DNA from: Sordaria brevicollis
Lineage: Eukaryota > Ascomycota > Sordariomycetes > Sordariales > Sordariaceae
DNA length: 64,000 bases
Reading direction: 5' to 3'
Assembly (NCBI GenBank): GCA_033439795.1
Contig: JAUTDP010000003.1
Coordinates: forward strand, 2,666,001-2,730,000
Part shown: in pieces, positions 37,567 to 46,471 of the stretch
Layout: each line of letters opens with the position of its first letter
How positions within the stretch are numbered: position 1 is the stretch's first letter
The notes under the pieces: generated by a model
Told to the model about the DNA's origin: nothing
The model's input: only the letters and a program-made list of their open reading frames with translations
The model's database searches: none
Translations under genes and position numbers: made by a program

Positions 37567-39219
37567 ATGTCTGCTGCAACAGCGGGATTCTCTCATCCGT
37601 TTGTTGCCCATATACCCCTGAAGGCGGACCGGCACACCCATCTCGAACGCCAAATCCCCCTGCCTCTCGTTGTGAATCCCGATCCCGACTCTGATTCCTT
37701 GCCACATCGAGAAGTATGCTTTGGAGTGGACAAGACAGTGGCGGTTATAGGCTCAGGAATAAGCGGAGTCTGCGCTGCTGCTCATCTTCTCAAGCATGGG
37801 CTTTCGGTGACCGTCTTTGAACGGTCCGACGGCGCCGGTGGCGTATGGAAGTTCGACGAGCGCCCACCAGAAGACCCTCCGTATGATTACCGTCCACCAT
37901 CATATGGGGATCAGCATCGCATCCCGACGGGTGCTGTTTTTGAGGGGGGAAACGCGGATCTCTCAAACCTGGAGGTGCGATTCGCTCCGCCTGGTCCGTG
38001 TTATGCTGGGCTCAAGACCAATGTTCCAACACCACTGATGGGCACTGCGTTGGGAGACTGGCCCGAGGGAAGCCCGGCATCTGTCAGCCATTCCGATGCT
38101 CTCCAGTACATCCGTTCCCTGGCCAAAAAGTCTGGATTGGATGCTGTGACTGAGTTCAACACTCGAGTCGAGGACGTCAGAAAGACAAGCGACGGGTTGA
38201 AATGGAAAATTACCACAGTGACAATGGAGAAGAGCGATCGAATCCCTGGGACTCGGTTTACTCAGAAAGTTCGGATTTTCGACCTGGTCGTCGTCGCTTC
38301 GGGACATTATAACATGCCGCGGATTCCGCAAATCGAAGGACTGAGCGAATGGAAGGTCTCTTTCCCGGATAGAGTCATTCACTCGAAGAGGTACCGCAAT
38401 CCCGAGAAGTACCGTGACCAGAACGTCTTGGTTATCGGGGCCGGCGTGTCCGCTACGGATGTCTGTAAAGAACTGGGCGATATGTCCAACAAGACGTTTC
38501 AGAGCACTCGTAACGGACGATTCGACCTTCCGGCGAGCGCACTACCTCCGAATGCCATCCGAGTGGCGCGAGTGGAGAGGTTCGTCCCTCCAGAAACGAA
38601 AAGCGAAGAGTCAGCACTCGGGAACAATCAACCAATACCCGGGTCTGTTATACTCGCAGATGGAACAGTCTTGCAGGATATCCACCAAGTAGTGATTGCC
38701 ACCGGATACATTGTGTCCTACCCTTTCCTTCCGCAGCTGCACTCCGATACAACTATTGATGCGAATCCTGACGACGAGCTAGTTGTGACATCGGACGGCA
38801 TCATGACGCATAACCTCCATAAAGACATATTTTACATCAAGGATCCGACGCTGGCGTTCATTGGCGTTCCCTACCACGTCGCGACTTTTTCACTCTTTGA
38901 TTTCCAGGCCCAGGCGTTGGCGAGGGTGTTCGCCGGTAGTGCAAAACTGCCGACGGAAGAAGAAATGAGGAGAGAATACGAGGAGCGAGTGGGGATTAAA
39001 GGACGGGGACGCTTCTTTCATTCTTTGGTAACGCCTGGGCACGAAATCGCATATGTCAAAGACCTCGCTGAGTGGGTGAACAGCTACGTGAAGGGTACAG
39101 GGGGTATTCCAATGCCTACTCATTCAGAGGAATTTTTGAAGGAGTATGAAGTATTGAAAACCAGGTTAAGGGGCCTGTACCCTGAAGTTGCTAAGGGTGA
39201 TGGAAGATCACAGGAATAG
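37567..39219 (+). CDS. Flavin-containing monooxygenase
   Basis: Intronless 550-residue class B flavoprotein monooxygenase, using FAD and NADPH to oxygenate a soft nucleophile or ketone. The FAD-binding Rossmann motif GSGISG is at residues 62-67, unusually far from the N-terminus because of a ~55-residue Pro-rich leader. FDLVVVASGHYNMPRIP and the FMO-type FPDRVIHSKRYR follow. The NADPH-binding motif GAGVSA is at 291-296. The ATGY motif (VIATGYIVSYPF) links the two domains. The architecture fits fungal FMOs acting in secondary metabolism. Its 3' end lies about 50 bases from the 3' end of the convergent HET gene. Confidence 0.9.
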   Translation: MSAATAGFSHPFVAHIPLKADRHTHLERQIPLPLVVNPDPDSDSLPHREVCFGVDKTVAVIGSGISGVCAAAHLLKHGLSVTVFERSDGAGGVWKFDERPPEDPPYDYRPPSYGDQHRIPTGAVFEGGNADLSNLEVRFAPPGPCYAGLKTNVPTPLMGTALGDWPEGSPASVSHSDALQYIRSLAKKSGLDAVTEFNTRVEDVRKTSDGLKWKITTVTMEKSDRIPGTRFTQKVRIFDLVVVASGHYNMPRIPQIEGLSEWKVSFPDRVIHSKRYRNPEKYRDQNVLVIGAGVSATDVCKELGDMSNKTFQSTRNGRFDLPASALPPNAIRVARVERFVPPETKSEESALGNNQPIPGSVILADGTVLQDIHQVVIATGYIVSYPFLPQLHSDTTIDANPDDELVVTSDGIMTHNLHKDIFYIKDPTLAFIGVPYHVATFSLFDFQAQALARVFAGSAKLPTEEEMRREYEERVGIKGRGRFFHSLVTPGHEIAYVKDLAEWVNSYVKGTGGIPMPTHSEEFLKEYEVLKTRLRGLYPEVAKGDGRSQE

Positions 39220-39271
39220 GGACCAGACCAGAAGTGACGCTCATTCTTGGAGGTTCATCACTCACTTCACT

Positions 39272-41881
39272 CTAGACCATGGAAATATCCTGTTTCCCTC
39301 CTTCGTGCAGCCATTGGTGCTGAAGCGTATAGGCCTCCTTGAACTCGTCATTGCTCATGTGCACACCATGTCCTGGTTCATCCATATACCCGTAGTGAAA
39401 AATGCCAACTCTCTCATACTCTTGACTCTCAGCTGATTGTTGGAGAACCAAGGCTTGCACATGAGGTCCCCAAGGATCTTGGAGTTCTTTTTCGAGCTTA
39501 TCTTTCAGGTATTTGAAATGCTTATGCGACTTCATGGCCTTCAGACGCTCAGAACGCGTCCACGGTATGTCGGTGGCCATGGGAAGGAGGAAGAGTTGTA
39601 CTTTGTCTTGACCAAGATTGGATTCGAATGTGGGCAGGAAAACATCGAACTGGACGTGGCCGAAGAGGAGTTCTTCCGATCCCCTGATATCGCTTGTAAA
39701 CAAATATATAGACGGGTGGAGGCGCGGCTTAGGCGGAAGACTATCCAATCTGGCCACATCGGTATCTGCCGGATCAACGGTGCCTGTCTCAGGATTGAAG
39801 CCTATTGCGGTGGGCGCACCCGCCCGCAAAGGTACCCTGGGAAGTCGTGAGTCTCGCCAGGTAGGCGGCCGTTTGATGGTTGCCCATTCTTCAACAGAAG
39901 GCTGCCACCAATAGACAGGCTTTAGACGCCCATGGAAGGTCAACACTGCAGAGCGAAGGCCAATGATCTCCGACCCTGGAGAGTCGTTTAGCGGTGTCAG
40001 GTCCCACGATACAATTTTTCCATGCATCTCCATATCTACGTCTCTTGCTTCCTTCTCATACAGCGCATTCCCATTGAGATTTGCAGGACCGGCCATTGCA
40101 ACCCACGACCAAGTTGGACCACAATAGCCCCCACCTGGTCGAGGCCAAAGATAGGAGGAGCCCCTTCCCCACAGAAGTGCCCGAGGCATCATGTCGGCCC
40201 AGAGCCCCGCGATATAGTCGCTCTTGTTACGAGAGTGGAAGACTTGCGCCATGGCGGAGATAGCAGGAAGTCGATCGGTGTAGAAGCTGAGCTGCCGAAG
40301 TGTATATCGCTCCACGACGCGTGCCCACTGGCTGGACCGGGTTTCCATATCCTTCGAGATGCCCAACGCAGCCAGTTGGCCTATCACTTGCTTTTCCAGC
40401 TTCCCATACCATGACACTCCTGTCTTCTTTTTCTTCTTGGCATCAGCGTCGGCCTTGCGCTGTGCTTCAGGATATTCCCAGCAGGCCAGCTCCTTTGCGA
40501 CGATGCCCATCGAGGTGTGATCTTCATCAGGTCCAGGTTCCTCCCAGCCGTCAGTCCATCGAGGGCGTCCATGCCCTGATGCGTCCTCGGATTCCTGGCA
40601 CCACCATAGTGTCTGGACCGCTCCAAAGTCAATGATACGCGGCGAGAGCAATCTTTCCTGGAAGCACCACGCTCGCTGGCTGATGAAGCTGGCCTTCTTT
40701 GCCTTTGATATGTCGCTTCTGCCCATGTTTCCAAAGTCCTGCCTGGGGATCAAGAATGCGCAAGGTTCGTTCGCGGGCAGGTGACCTCGTAGACCAAAGC
40801 CAGGAGTCTTTCCAATGGGGCGGCCTTGAAGAAACCCTTTCTGTACCGCTTCCGCCCTCGACGCTACAAGCGTTACCAGAGCGCAACTATAGATCATGGA
40901 CATCTTTCCCAGCTCCTTGCCTTTATCGTCATCATCGTCCTGGATAATGCATAATGCGTCGATCCAAAGGTACTTGATGCCGAGCGAAATAGTGACGTCA
41001 ATGGCATCGCTGAGTGTTTGGGGGAGCTCTTCTGGCTTGATGCGCTCCAGGAGCTGAGTCCGCGTACTTTTGGTAAGCTTCAGCGGCTGGTCTCCGCCCC
41101 AGCAATACGACAAAGCTGCAAATGGCTCGGCATCATCCTTTTCGCAAGTCTCGCACAATCGAGCTTCCACCGAGCCTCCGGATGTTTTGGATAACTCTAA
41201 TAGCCTAGTTGGGAGAAACCCGCTTGGCTTAGGACACCTTCGATGCGTCTTGCGGCACGTCTCGAGCCAATTTCGATATTGGGAAAGTGAATAAGGCGAT
41301 GAGGGTGTCGGATTGACAGGTTGTAATGCTGGCCGGCGCATGTCACAGCCTAGGCACCCATCAGAAAGCCATGCCACGTGGTATGTCCACAAGCTGAAAG
41401 TATACAGCCTGTCTGAACCGTAGGTCGCCAGGTCGAAAATCATGATGGACATAGCGGATTCCGAAGATAGGTCGAGGAACGGTCCTTTCTTAGCGCCCAA
41501 GACCCTCGTCCCGCCAATGCTCTCTTCGGCGTCCGCCATCTGGTCCAGAAGGTGGCGACAGAAGAGACAACCTTCAGTGGCCCAGCTTTCCATATCTGGC
41601 ATGTCCACATCAAAGAATATGACTTCCTTGGTAAGAGTGCGGGCCAGTCCAAAGGGCTCCGGTGCTTGTCCTTCCTTGATACGCTCAAGAAACTTGGGAG
41701 TCTCGTCGCCAAGTCGTCTCTCGATGAGCGCCCATCTGTGCACAGGGATGCCGGAAGGGTGCTTCTTGTCCTCGGAGAAGTCCAGAGGGAATGCCTTTAA
41801 GCAAAACTCGCAAGAATGATGTACATTGGCCCAGGGCTCGTCGCGTGGTGAGTTGAGCGCCTTGGGTTGATGAGGCGTCAT
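39272..41881 (-). CDS. HET-domain protein (heterokaryon incompatibility type)
   Basis: Predicted 869-residue single-exon protein with a HET domain. I start at the ATG at 41,881; the open frame extends upstream but without ATG. Conserved blocks are EPFAALSYCWGG, LPQTLSDAIDVTISLGIKYLW, IDALCIIQDD and the SMIYSCALVTLVA segment, followed by FISQRAWCFQERLLSPRI. A Cys-rich opening (CEFC, CLFCRHLL, CDMR) precedes the domain. HET domains trigger regulated cell death on non-self recognition. Most family copies have unknown partners, so a role in vegetative incompatibility is family knowledge, not shown here. No NACHT or WD repeats are present. It sits in an accessory region, as many HET genes do. Confidence 0.9.
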   Translation of the reverse strand: MTPHQPKALNSPRDEPWANVHHSCEFCLKAFPLDFSEDKKHPSGIPVHRWALIERRLGDETPKFLERIKEGQAPEPFGLARTLTKEVIFFDVDMPDMESWATEGCLFCRHLLDQMADAEESIGGTRVLGAKKGPFLDLSSESAMSIMIFDLATYGSDRLYTFSLWTYHVAWLSDGCLGCDMRRPALQPVNPTPSSPYSLSQYRNWLETCRKTHRRCPKPSGFLPTRLLELSKTSGGSVEARLCETCEKDDAEPFAALSYCWGGDQPLKLTKSTRTQLLERIKPEELPQTLSDAIDVTISLGIKYLWIDALCIIQDDDDDKGKELGKMSMIYSCALVTLVASRAEAVQKGFLQGRPIGKTPGFGLRGHLPANEPCAFLIPRQDFGNMGRSDISKAKKASFISQRAWCFQERLLSPRIIDFGAVQTLWWCQESEDASGHGRPRWTDGWEEPGPDEDHTSMGIVAKELACWEYPEAQRKADADAKKKKKTGVSWYGKLEKQVIGQLAALGISKDMETRSSQWARVVERYTLRQLSFYTDRLPAISAMAQVFHSRNKSDYIAGLWADMMPRALLWGRGSSYLWPRPGGGYCGPTWSWVAMAGPANLNGNALYEKEARDVDMEMHGKIVSWDLTPLNDSPGSEIIGLRSAVLTFHGRLKPVYWWQPSVEEWATIKRPPTWRDSRLPRVPLRAGAPTAIGFNPETGTVDPADTDVARLDSLPPKPRLHPSIYLFTSDIRGSEELLFGHVQFDVFLPTFESNLGQDKVQLFLLPMATDIPWTRSERLKAMKSHKHFKYLKDKLEKELQDPWGPHVQALVLQQSAESQEYERVGIFHYGYMDEPGHGVHMSNDEFKEAYTLQHQWLHEGGKQDISMV

Positions 41882-42727
41882 CTTAGAGCGCCCACTGACT
41901 CGGAATGTTGTTTCGCTGGCTCCGGGGTTTGAACGCAATGTAAAGAAGGTCTTGAGTGACTACAGAATTCTCCAGAGTCATGGTGAAGGGGTGAAGGAAG
42001 CTCTTATATGTTTTGGGAGCTCAGCTTGTCAGCATGTTGGCGCGCGCCAATAGTGAGGCATCATATTGCTGCGACGCCATCTTGGCCTTGGCACCGTGGC
42101 GGCACAGTTGGATAAGAGCCAGCATAATGTCTTTGGATTGAGGCCGTGTCGGCCGCTTTGCAGAAACAGCTGTTTACCCCGAGTTGGCGATGATGGTGGT
42201 GACGAGACCGTGTGCTGCTTGGAATATGTTTGTTAGAAGATGAGGAAGGCAAGAAGGGAGGACATTGCTTTGATTGCCAAGGTGGACCGTGCACACAACT
42301 GTGGAAAGGACGGTGCAGCCCCCCAAAAATGAGAGTCACCATGTCAAAGGGAAACTCAAGTCGAATTAAGACGAAACAAACAAAGACCTGTAAGGTTCCA
42401 TGTAATCTTCCTCGAACGCGGCTTGACTTCTCAACTTTTGCCGTGGTTCACAAAGCGCATTTTTGAATTTCAACATATCCACCTCTTCCTTCAAAATCCA
42501 ACCAGGCGGCACCTCGGCAAAACGGCCTTCGCGCCACAAAAGCACTTACTATAAAGGGCAGAGAACAGCCCGGAGTATGGCCGTTATTTTTTCCCTTCCC
42601 ATTTCTTGTTGACCTTTCTCTCACTTTATACTTGAAATCTCCACTCGGGACTAACTCAGGCCAGCCATAAGCTGCATTGACACAAGAAACGAAGGCTTCC
42701 TAGGAGGGCCGCCCACTCGACCCGACC
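41882..42727. other. Intergenic, divergent promoter region
   Basis: About 850 bases separate the HET gene (minus) and the DUF2293 gene (plus). No coding frame with recognisable features is present. Confidence 0.5.
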
Positions 42728-43816
42728 ATGGCAGGTGACGAAGACGAGCCAGAAGCGCGATTTCATGATCCTATGCCACCGGGATACGTCTTTGTTCCCA
42801 AGGGAGACGTGTACGTCACCAAAAACTGTCGCAAGGAGACACGCGCAGCCGGTCAAACTGTTTACGTGGTGGTTAACAAACGCCGGAAACCGATCGGCCT
42901 TCGCTGCCCAGCTTCCATCGTCAAAGCCGTGCAAGAGTCAAATCAGGCCACAGCTGCGAAACGTGCAGAGGCTGTACAAAAGCGAGATGCAGCCATCGAG
43001 GGCGACTTTGAACAGGCCTTGAAGAGGCTGTTTCCCAACACCCCCAAGGAGTCAATTTCTAGGATCGTAAGCCACGCCGTCAAGAAGAGGAGCAGGAGAG
43101 TGGGCAGAAGCGGCACGGTACAGCTTGATGACAAGGTGAAGCTGGCTGTGCGAGCGCATATCCGGCACCAACATACGGAATACGAACAGCTACTGAGACA
43201 GGGCACGAGCCGAGAGGAAGCCAGAAGACAAGTCTGGAGCAAACTTAACGAGATTGCGAGACTGTGGGGTGGACGACCGGCGAAGAGCGCTGGAACAAAG
43301 CGAAAGGCACAAGACGACGGGGACGAAACAAGAATAACGCGGGCGAGGGGTGAATTGCACAAGAGACAAAAGAAGGAAGAAAGGACCAAAACGACAGCTA
43401 TCAGCGGCAAGACTGCACGGGTGAAGAATAAAGAAAGAAGGACAGAGAAAGGGGAACGGAAGAAACACAAGAAAAAGAAGCCTCGTGAAGAGAGGATATT
43501 GCTTGCTGAAGCGAGTAGAACATCGAAGGTATCTGGCCTACGGGTGCAGACCCGTCGTATGGCCAGGGAAGGAATCGAGCCTTTGGGAGGTACCAAGGAA
43601 GAACCGATTACCATTGACGACGAGGAAGAACCATCTCCAGTCACCATCGACGATAGCGACGGACAAGAGGCTGTCTTTACTAGAGGCGAGGACACTGACT
43701 TTGACGACGGCGACGAGTCTGACTGGAGTAACTGGAGCGACATCAGCTTTGGCAACGCCACCGGGAAAGCATCGCAACAGAACAACCACCACTGGCCGAA
43801 ACCATGCCGGAACTGA
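42728..43816 (+). CDS. DUF2293-domain protein
   Basis: Intronless 362-residue basic protein with an N-terminal DUF2293 region (about residues 15-160), recognisable by MPPGYVFVPKGDVYVTKNCR, LRCPASIV, FPNTPKESISRIVSHA, RVGRSGTVQ and AHIRHQHTEYEQLL. The function of this fungal family is unknown. A long Lys/Arg-rich, probably nuclear, disordered segment follows (about 185-270). The C-terminal tail contains two hydrophobic-acidic patches, PITIDDEEE and PVTIDDSDG, that look like SUMO-interaction motifs. It then becomes acidic and ends WSNWSDISFGN. Nuclear localisation and SUMO binding are inference. Confidence 0.85.
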   Translation: MAGDEDEPEARFHDPMPPGYVFVPKGDVYVTKNCRKETRAAGQTVYVVVNKRRKPIGLRCPASIVKAVQESNQATAAKRAEAVQKRDAAIEGDFEQALKRLFPNTPKESISRIVSHAVKKRSRRVGRSGTVQLDDKVKLAVRAHIRHQHTEYEQLLRQGTSREEARRQVWSKLNEIARLWGGRPAKSAGTKRKAQDDGDETRITRARGELHKRQKKEERTKTTAISGKTARVKNKERRTEKGERKKHKKKKPREERILLAEASRTSKVSGLRVQTRRMAREGIEPLGGTKEEPITIDDEEEPSPVTIDDSDGQEAVFTRGEDTDFDDGDESDWSNWSDISFGNATGKASQQNNHHWPKPCRN

Positions 43817-44595
43817 AAATCCACGCTGACTGGCTGCAGAGTGGCGGGCTAACGTAGCAACATGCCGGTAGCTACCCATAAGAACATGTGTATATGCATG
43901 TTCCATTACCTCTCTATTGATTATACCTGCGGTCTGTGCCTGGGCTGTGCTGGATGGGGTGAGATCGTGTCCATTTGCCCACCAACATGGCGCCAAGTTT
44001 GGCATTGGTTTGCAAACAACAGGAGGAGTGTCTTGCGCGAAAGCGAGCCTTGTATACTTATTATGGCGCTGATAGCCTTGTTATTCAAATCACACATGGT
44101 ACTCAGCGTGACTGACCGAGAATGGACCAACACGGACTTGTTCGAGTAGTGTCTTGAGGCAAAGACATTGTGCTTCTTGGTTGAAGAGACCAACCACTCT
44201 GGACTGCAAGGAAGCATGGGACGTCTCAAGGGACCGAGAGGGTGCATGAGCATCTGAATCCCCAGATACCACTTACCCCTTGCGTTTCCTGAAATGCCCC
44301 AAAGGTCTCATTGGACCAAATAGCTACCGGGATGGCGGGCTGCGGGCTGCGGGACACGGCCGCACATCCCCACCATGCACGTCTCGGACTCCGGAATGGG
44401 GACATTACATACGGTCCTCCGGAGCCCTGTACACCTGTGTAGCCATCGACTGATACGGGCTTGGACGCAGTGCTGTGAACTGCAAGGGGTGCCACGATGG
44501 GTGATAAAGCCTTCATGCCCATGGATGGGGAGCGGGTTTGATCTCCTTTCCTTCTTGTCCCCTCACAAGAGTCAAGACCGAATATCATTGTCACC
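43817..44595. other. Intergenic, no supported gene
   Basis: Overlapping frames on both strands lack domain features. This is the promoter side of scytalone dehydratase. CTGCGGG is tandemly repeated near 44,340-44,352. Confidence 0.5.
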
Positions 44596-45249
44596 ATGGC
44601 CAACGCAGCGAACCCCAAGACGCAAATCACCTTTGAGGGTTCGTCCATTCTTCTCCGGCTCCATGATGTTTGCTGATAAACAGAATAGAGTACCTTGGCT
44701 GCACCGAGGCGTGCTTCGAGTGGGCGGACAGCTATGACACGAAAGACTTTGACCGGTTGAGGAAGTGTATTGCTCCCACCCTGAGGGTAAGATGAGAGAT
44801 CCATTTTGCGTTGAATTCAAAGAAGTGGTGGTGACTGGCTGACGATGTTGATCCGCCGGTCTTAGGTCGACTACCGCTCGTTCCTCAACAAGCTCTGGGA
44901 GGCCATGCCGGCTGAGGAGTTCATCAAGATGGTGTCAGATAAGAAGGTGATTGGAAACCCTCTCCTGCGGACGCAGCACTTTATGAGCGGCATCAGCAAG
45001 TGGGAAAAGGTGTCGGACACCGAGATCATCGGCTACCATCAGCTCCGTGTGCCTCACCAAGTCTATACCGACAAGAGCTGCACCAAGGTCTCTGTCACCG
45101 GCCACGCCCACAGTCACAATACCCACTACTACAAGAAGATCAACGGCGTCTGGAAGTTTGCCGGCCTCAACCCAGATATTCGCTGGACGGAGGGTGACTT
45201 TGACAAGGTCTTTGCTGACGGTCGTGAGGAACTCGGGGAGGTCAACTAA
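44596..45249 (+). CDS. SCD1: Scytalone dehydratase (DHN-melanin pathway)
   Basis: Predicted 174-residue enzyme that dehydrates scytalone and vermelone in 1,8-dihydroxynaphthalene melanin synthesis. Exons are 44,596-44,638, 44,689-44,786 and 44,866-45,249; introns are 50 and 79 nt. The three-exon reading restores a full-length protein very close to the family size of about 170. Active-site positions known from the Magnaporthe enzyme are visible: Tyr-Asp in [13 protein letters not shown], Tyr in VDYRSF, His in RTQHF and His in VTGHAHS, with [14 protein letters not shown] near the end. The rest of the pathway (polyketide synthase, naphthol reductases) is not in the window, as is usual where melanin genes are scattered. 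The gene lies about 340 bases from the edge of a transposon island. The symbol follows common usage and orthology is inferred. Confidence 0.93.
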
Positions 45250-45587
45250 GCGATATAGTCTTAGGCGCAATTGGGTGTGTGTTCAGGCATGCTCGGTAGT
45301 AGCGAATTGAATCAAATCAAGTATAATTCACAGATAATGAAATACGGCGGGAACGACGAGGGTTGGTGTTGAACGGTAACAGGAGATCATGAACATCAGA
45401 AGTGATGAAAGGGGACTTTGTTCGGTTGAAGTTGTCCGTTGCTGTCGATCACTGCGGATCTCCAAAGGAGCCCTAATTGTGGGGGCCCACTCAGCCCCTG
45501 TCACGGCATGCCCCGGGCGTACTCGTCGGTTAGGTTGCACAGACCATGGGCCGTGTGGGGCCTACCTTTGGGGGCCCGCTTCCAGCT
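45250..45587. other. Intergenic strip before the transposon island
   Basis: A GC-rich strip between scytalone dehydratase and the left terminal inverted repeat. Short G/C blocks such as GGGGGCCC occur twice. No gene is seen. Confidence 0.5.
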
Positions 45588-45692
45588 AAGCTAACCTCCT
45601 TTCCTCGTCCCTCTGAGAGTCGGGAATTTTACCTATAACGCGTAAGCTCTATAACACTCTAGAATCTATATACGATAACAATTCTACTAAAT
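45588..45692 (+). repeat. Left terminal inverted repeat
   Basis: Matches the reverse complement of 51,489-51,591, sharing GAGAGTCGGGA, TTTTACCT and AACAATTCTAC. Several positions show TA here where the right copy has TG or CA, so this copy has suffered more RIP. Confidence 0.8.
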
Positions 45693-45942
45693 CTTTATTA
45701 AATCTTTTATAAATACCCTTATTCTATTTATTTCGTCGAAATTTATCGATTATATATACTTTTACTATATCTATATTTATTTTAACGGTTATATCCCGAA
45801 TAAAGAAAGCGGCCCGGTATTTTCTTACAAGTCAAACCGCGACTGTAACCCGATCCACCACGTCTCGAACGAAGGCTAATACCAAAACCAAAAACAAAGG
45901 GAGAATTACATATAAAACCGTTAACGAACTCTTCAACGTTAG

Positions 45943-46053
45943 TATAACAGGCCTAGGGATGTATTTACTAGGAAAGCCAAACTACCCGGTAAAAGGTAGA
46001 CGATATTCTACTTGCAAGGCAGAACCGTAATACACCATTATAAACCTGTGACA
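45943..46053 (-). repeat. LTR 1 of the TRIM-like element
   Basis: Differs from LTR 2 at only four positions. All four are TG in LTR 2 and TA here, the exact RIP substitution. Confidence 0.88.
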
Positions 46054-46355
46054 CTACCTTATCTTTAAACGGAATTTTACATTCCAAGACAAGGCGGCCA
46101 AGGCTATAATACTACCTAAACCTAGAGGTTCGAATGGGGAGTCTTCTACATTTGGTCGGCGCGGTATTGCTGTTCTCCAATGCCTCCTGTGTTCCGACGG
46201 CTCTCCGTTATCACTTTTCGGTTAGACCGCGATTTCTCGCAGTCGCCTACTAAGTGAATGGAAAGCTATCGTCGGAATCGCATCGGAAAACCCGCTCTCA
46301 AATGCTTCTGCGAGGAATTGAACCCCTGATCTCCCCACCCTTAAGCAGAACATAC

Positions 46356-46466
46356 TATGACAGGCCTAGGGATGTATTTGCTAGGAAAGCCAAACTACCC
46401 GGTAAAAGGTAGACGATGTTCTGCTTGCAAGGCAGAACCGTAATACACCATTATAAACCTGTGACA
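46356..46466 (-). repeat. LTR 2 of the TRIM-like element
   Basis: The less mutated of the two 111-bp LTRs. The internal sequence next to it, read on the minus strand, contains GGTTCAATTCCTCGCAGAA, which resembles a tRNA T arm plus acceptor and may mark a tRNA-derived or primer-binding relic. Confidence 0.85.
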
Positions 46467-46471
46467 GTTAG

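Larger units (their letters stand above)
45943..46466 (-). mobile_element. TRIM-like miniature LTR element (524 bp) with target-site duplication
   Basis: Two 111-bp direct repeats (45,943-46,053 and 46,356-46,466) flank a 302-bp internal segment without coding capacity. The pair is bordered by a perfect 5-bp duplication GTTAG (45,938-45,942 and 46,467-46,471), as LTR integration makes. On the minus strand each LTR begins TGTCACAGG, and the sequence before the 3' LTR is purine-rich (AAAGATAAGGTAG), suitable as a polypurine tract. The minus orientation is chosen on this basis. The ends correspond to TG...CA with the CA mutated to TA. Size and structure fit terminal-repeat retrotransposons in miniature, which move with help from autonomous elements. 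Confidence 0.85.

Noticed and set aside
44226..44804. 192-codon minus-strand frame
   Set aside because: It overlaps the first exons of scytalone dehydratase in antisense and shows no domain features.
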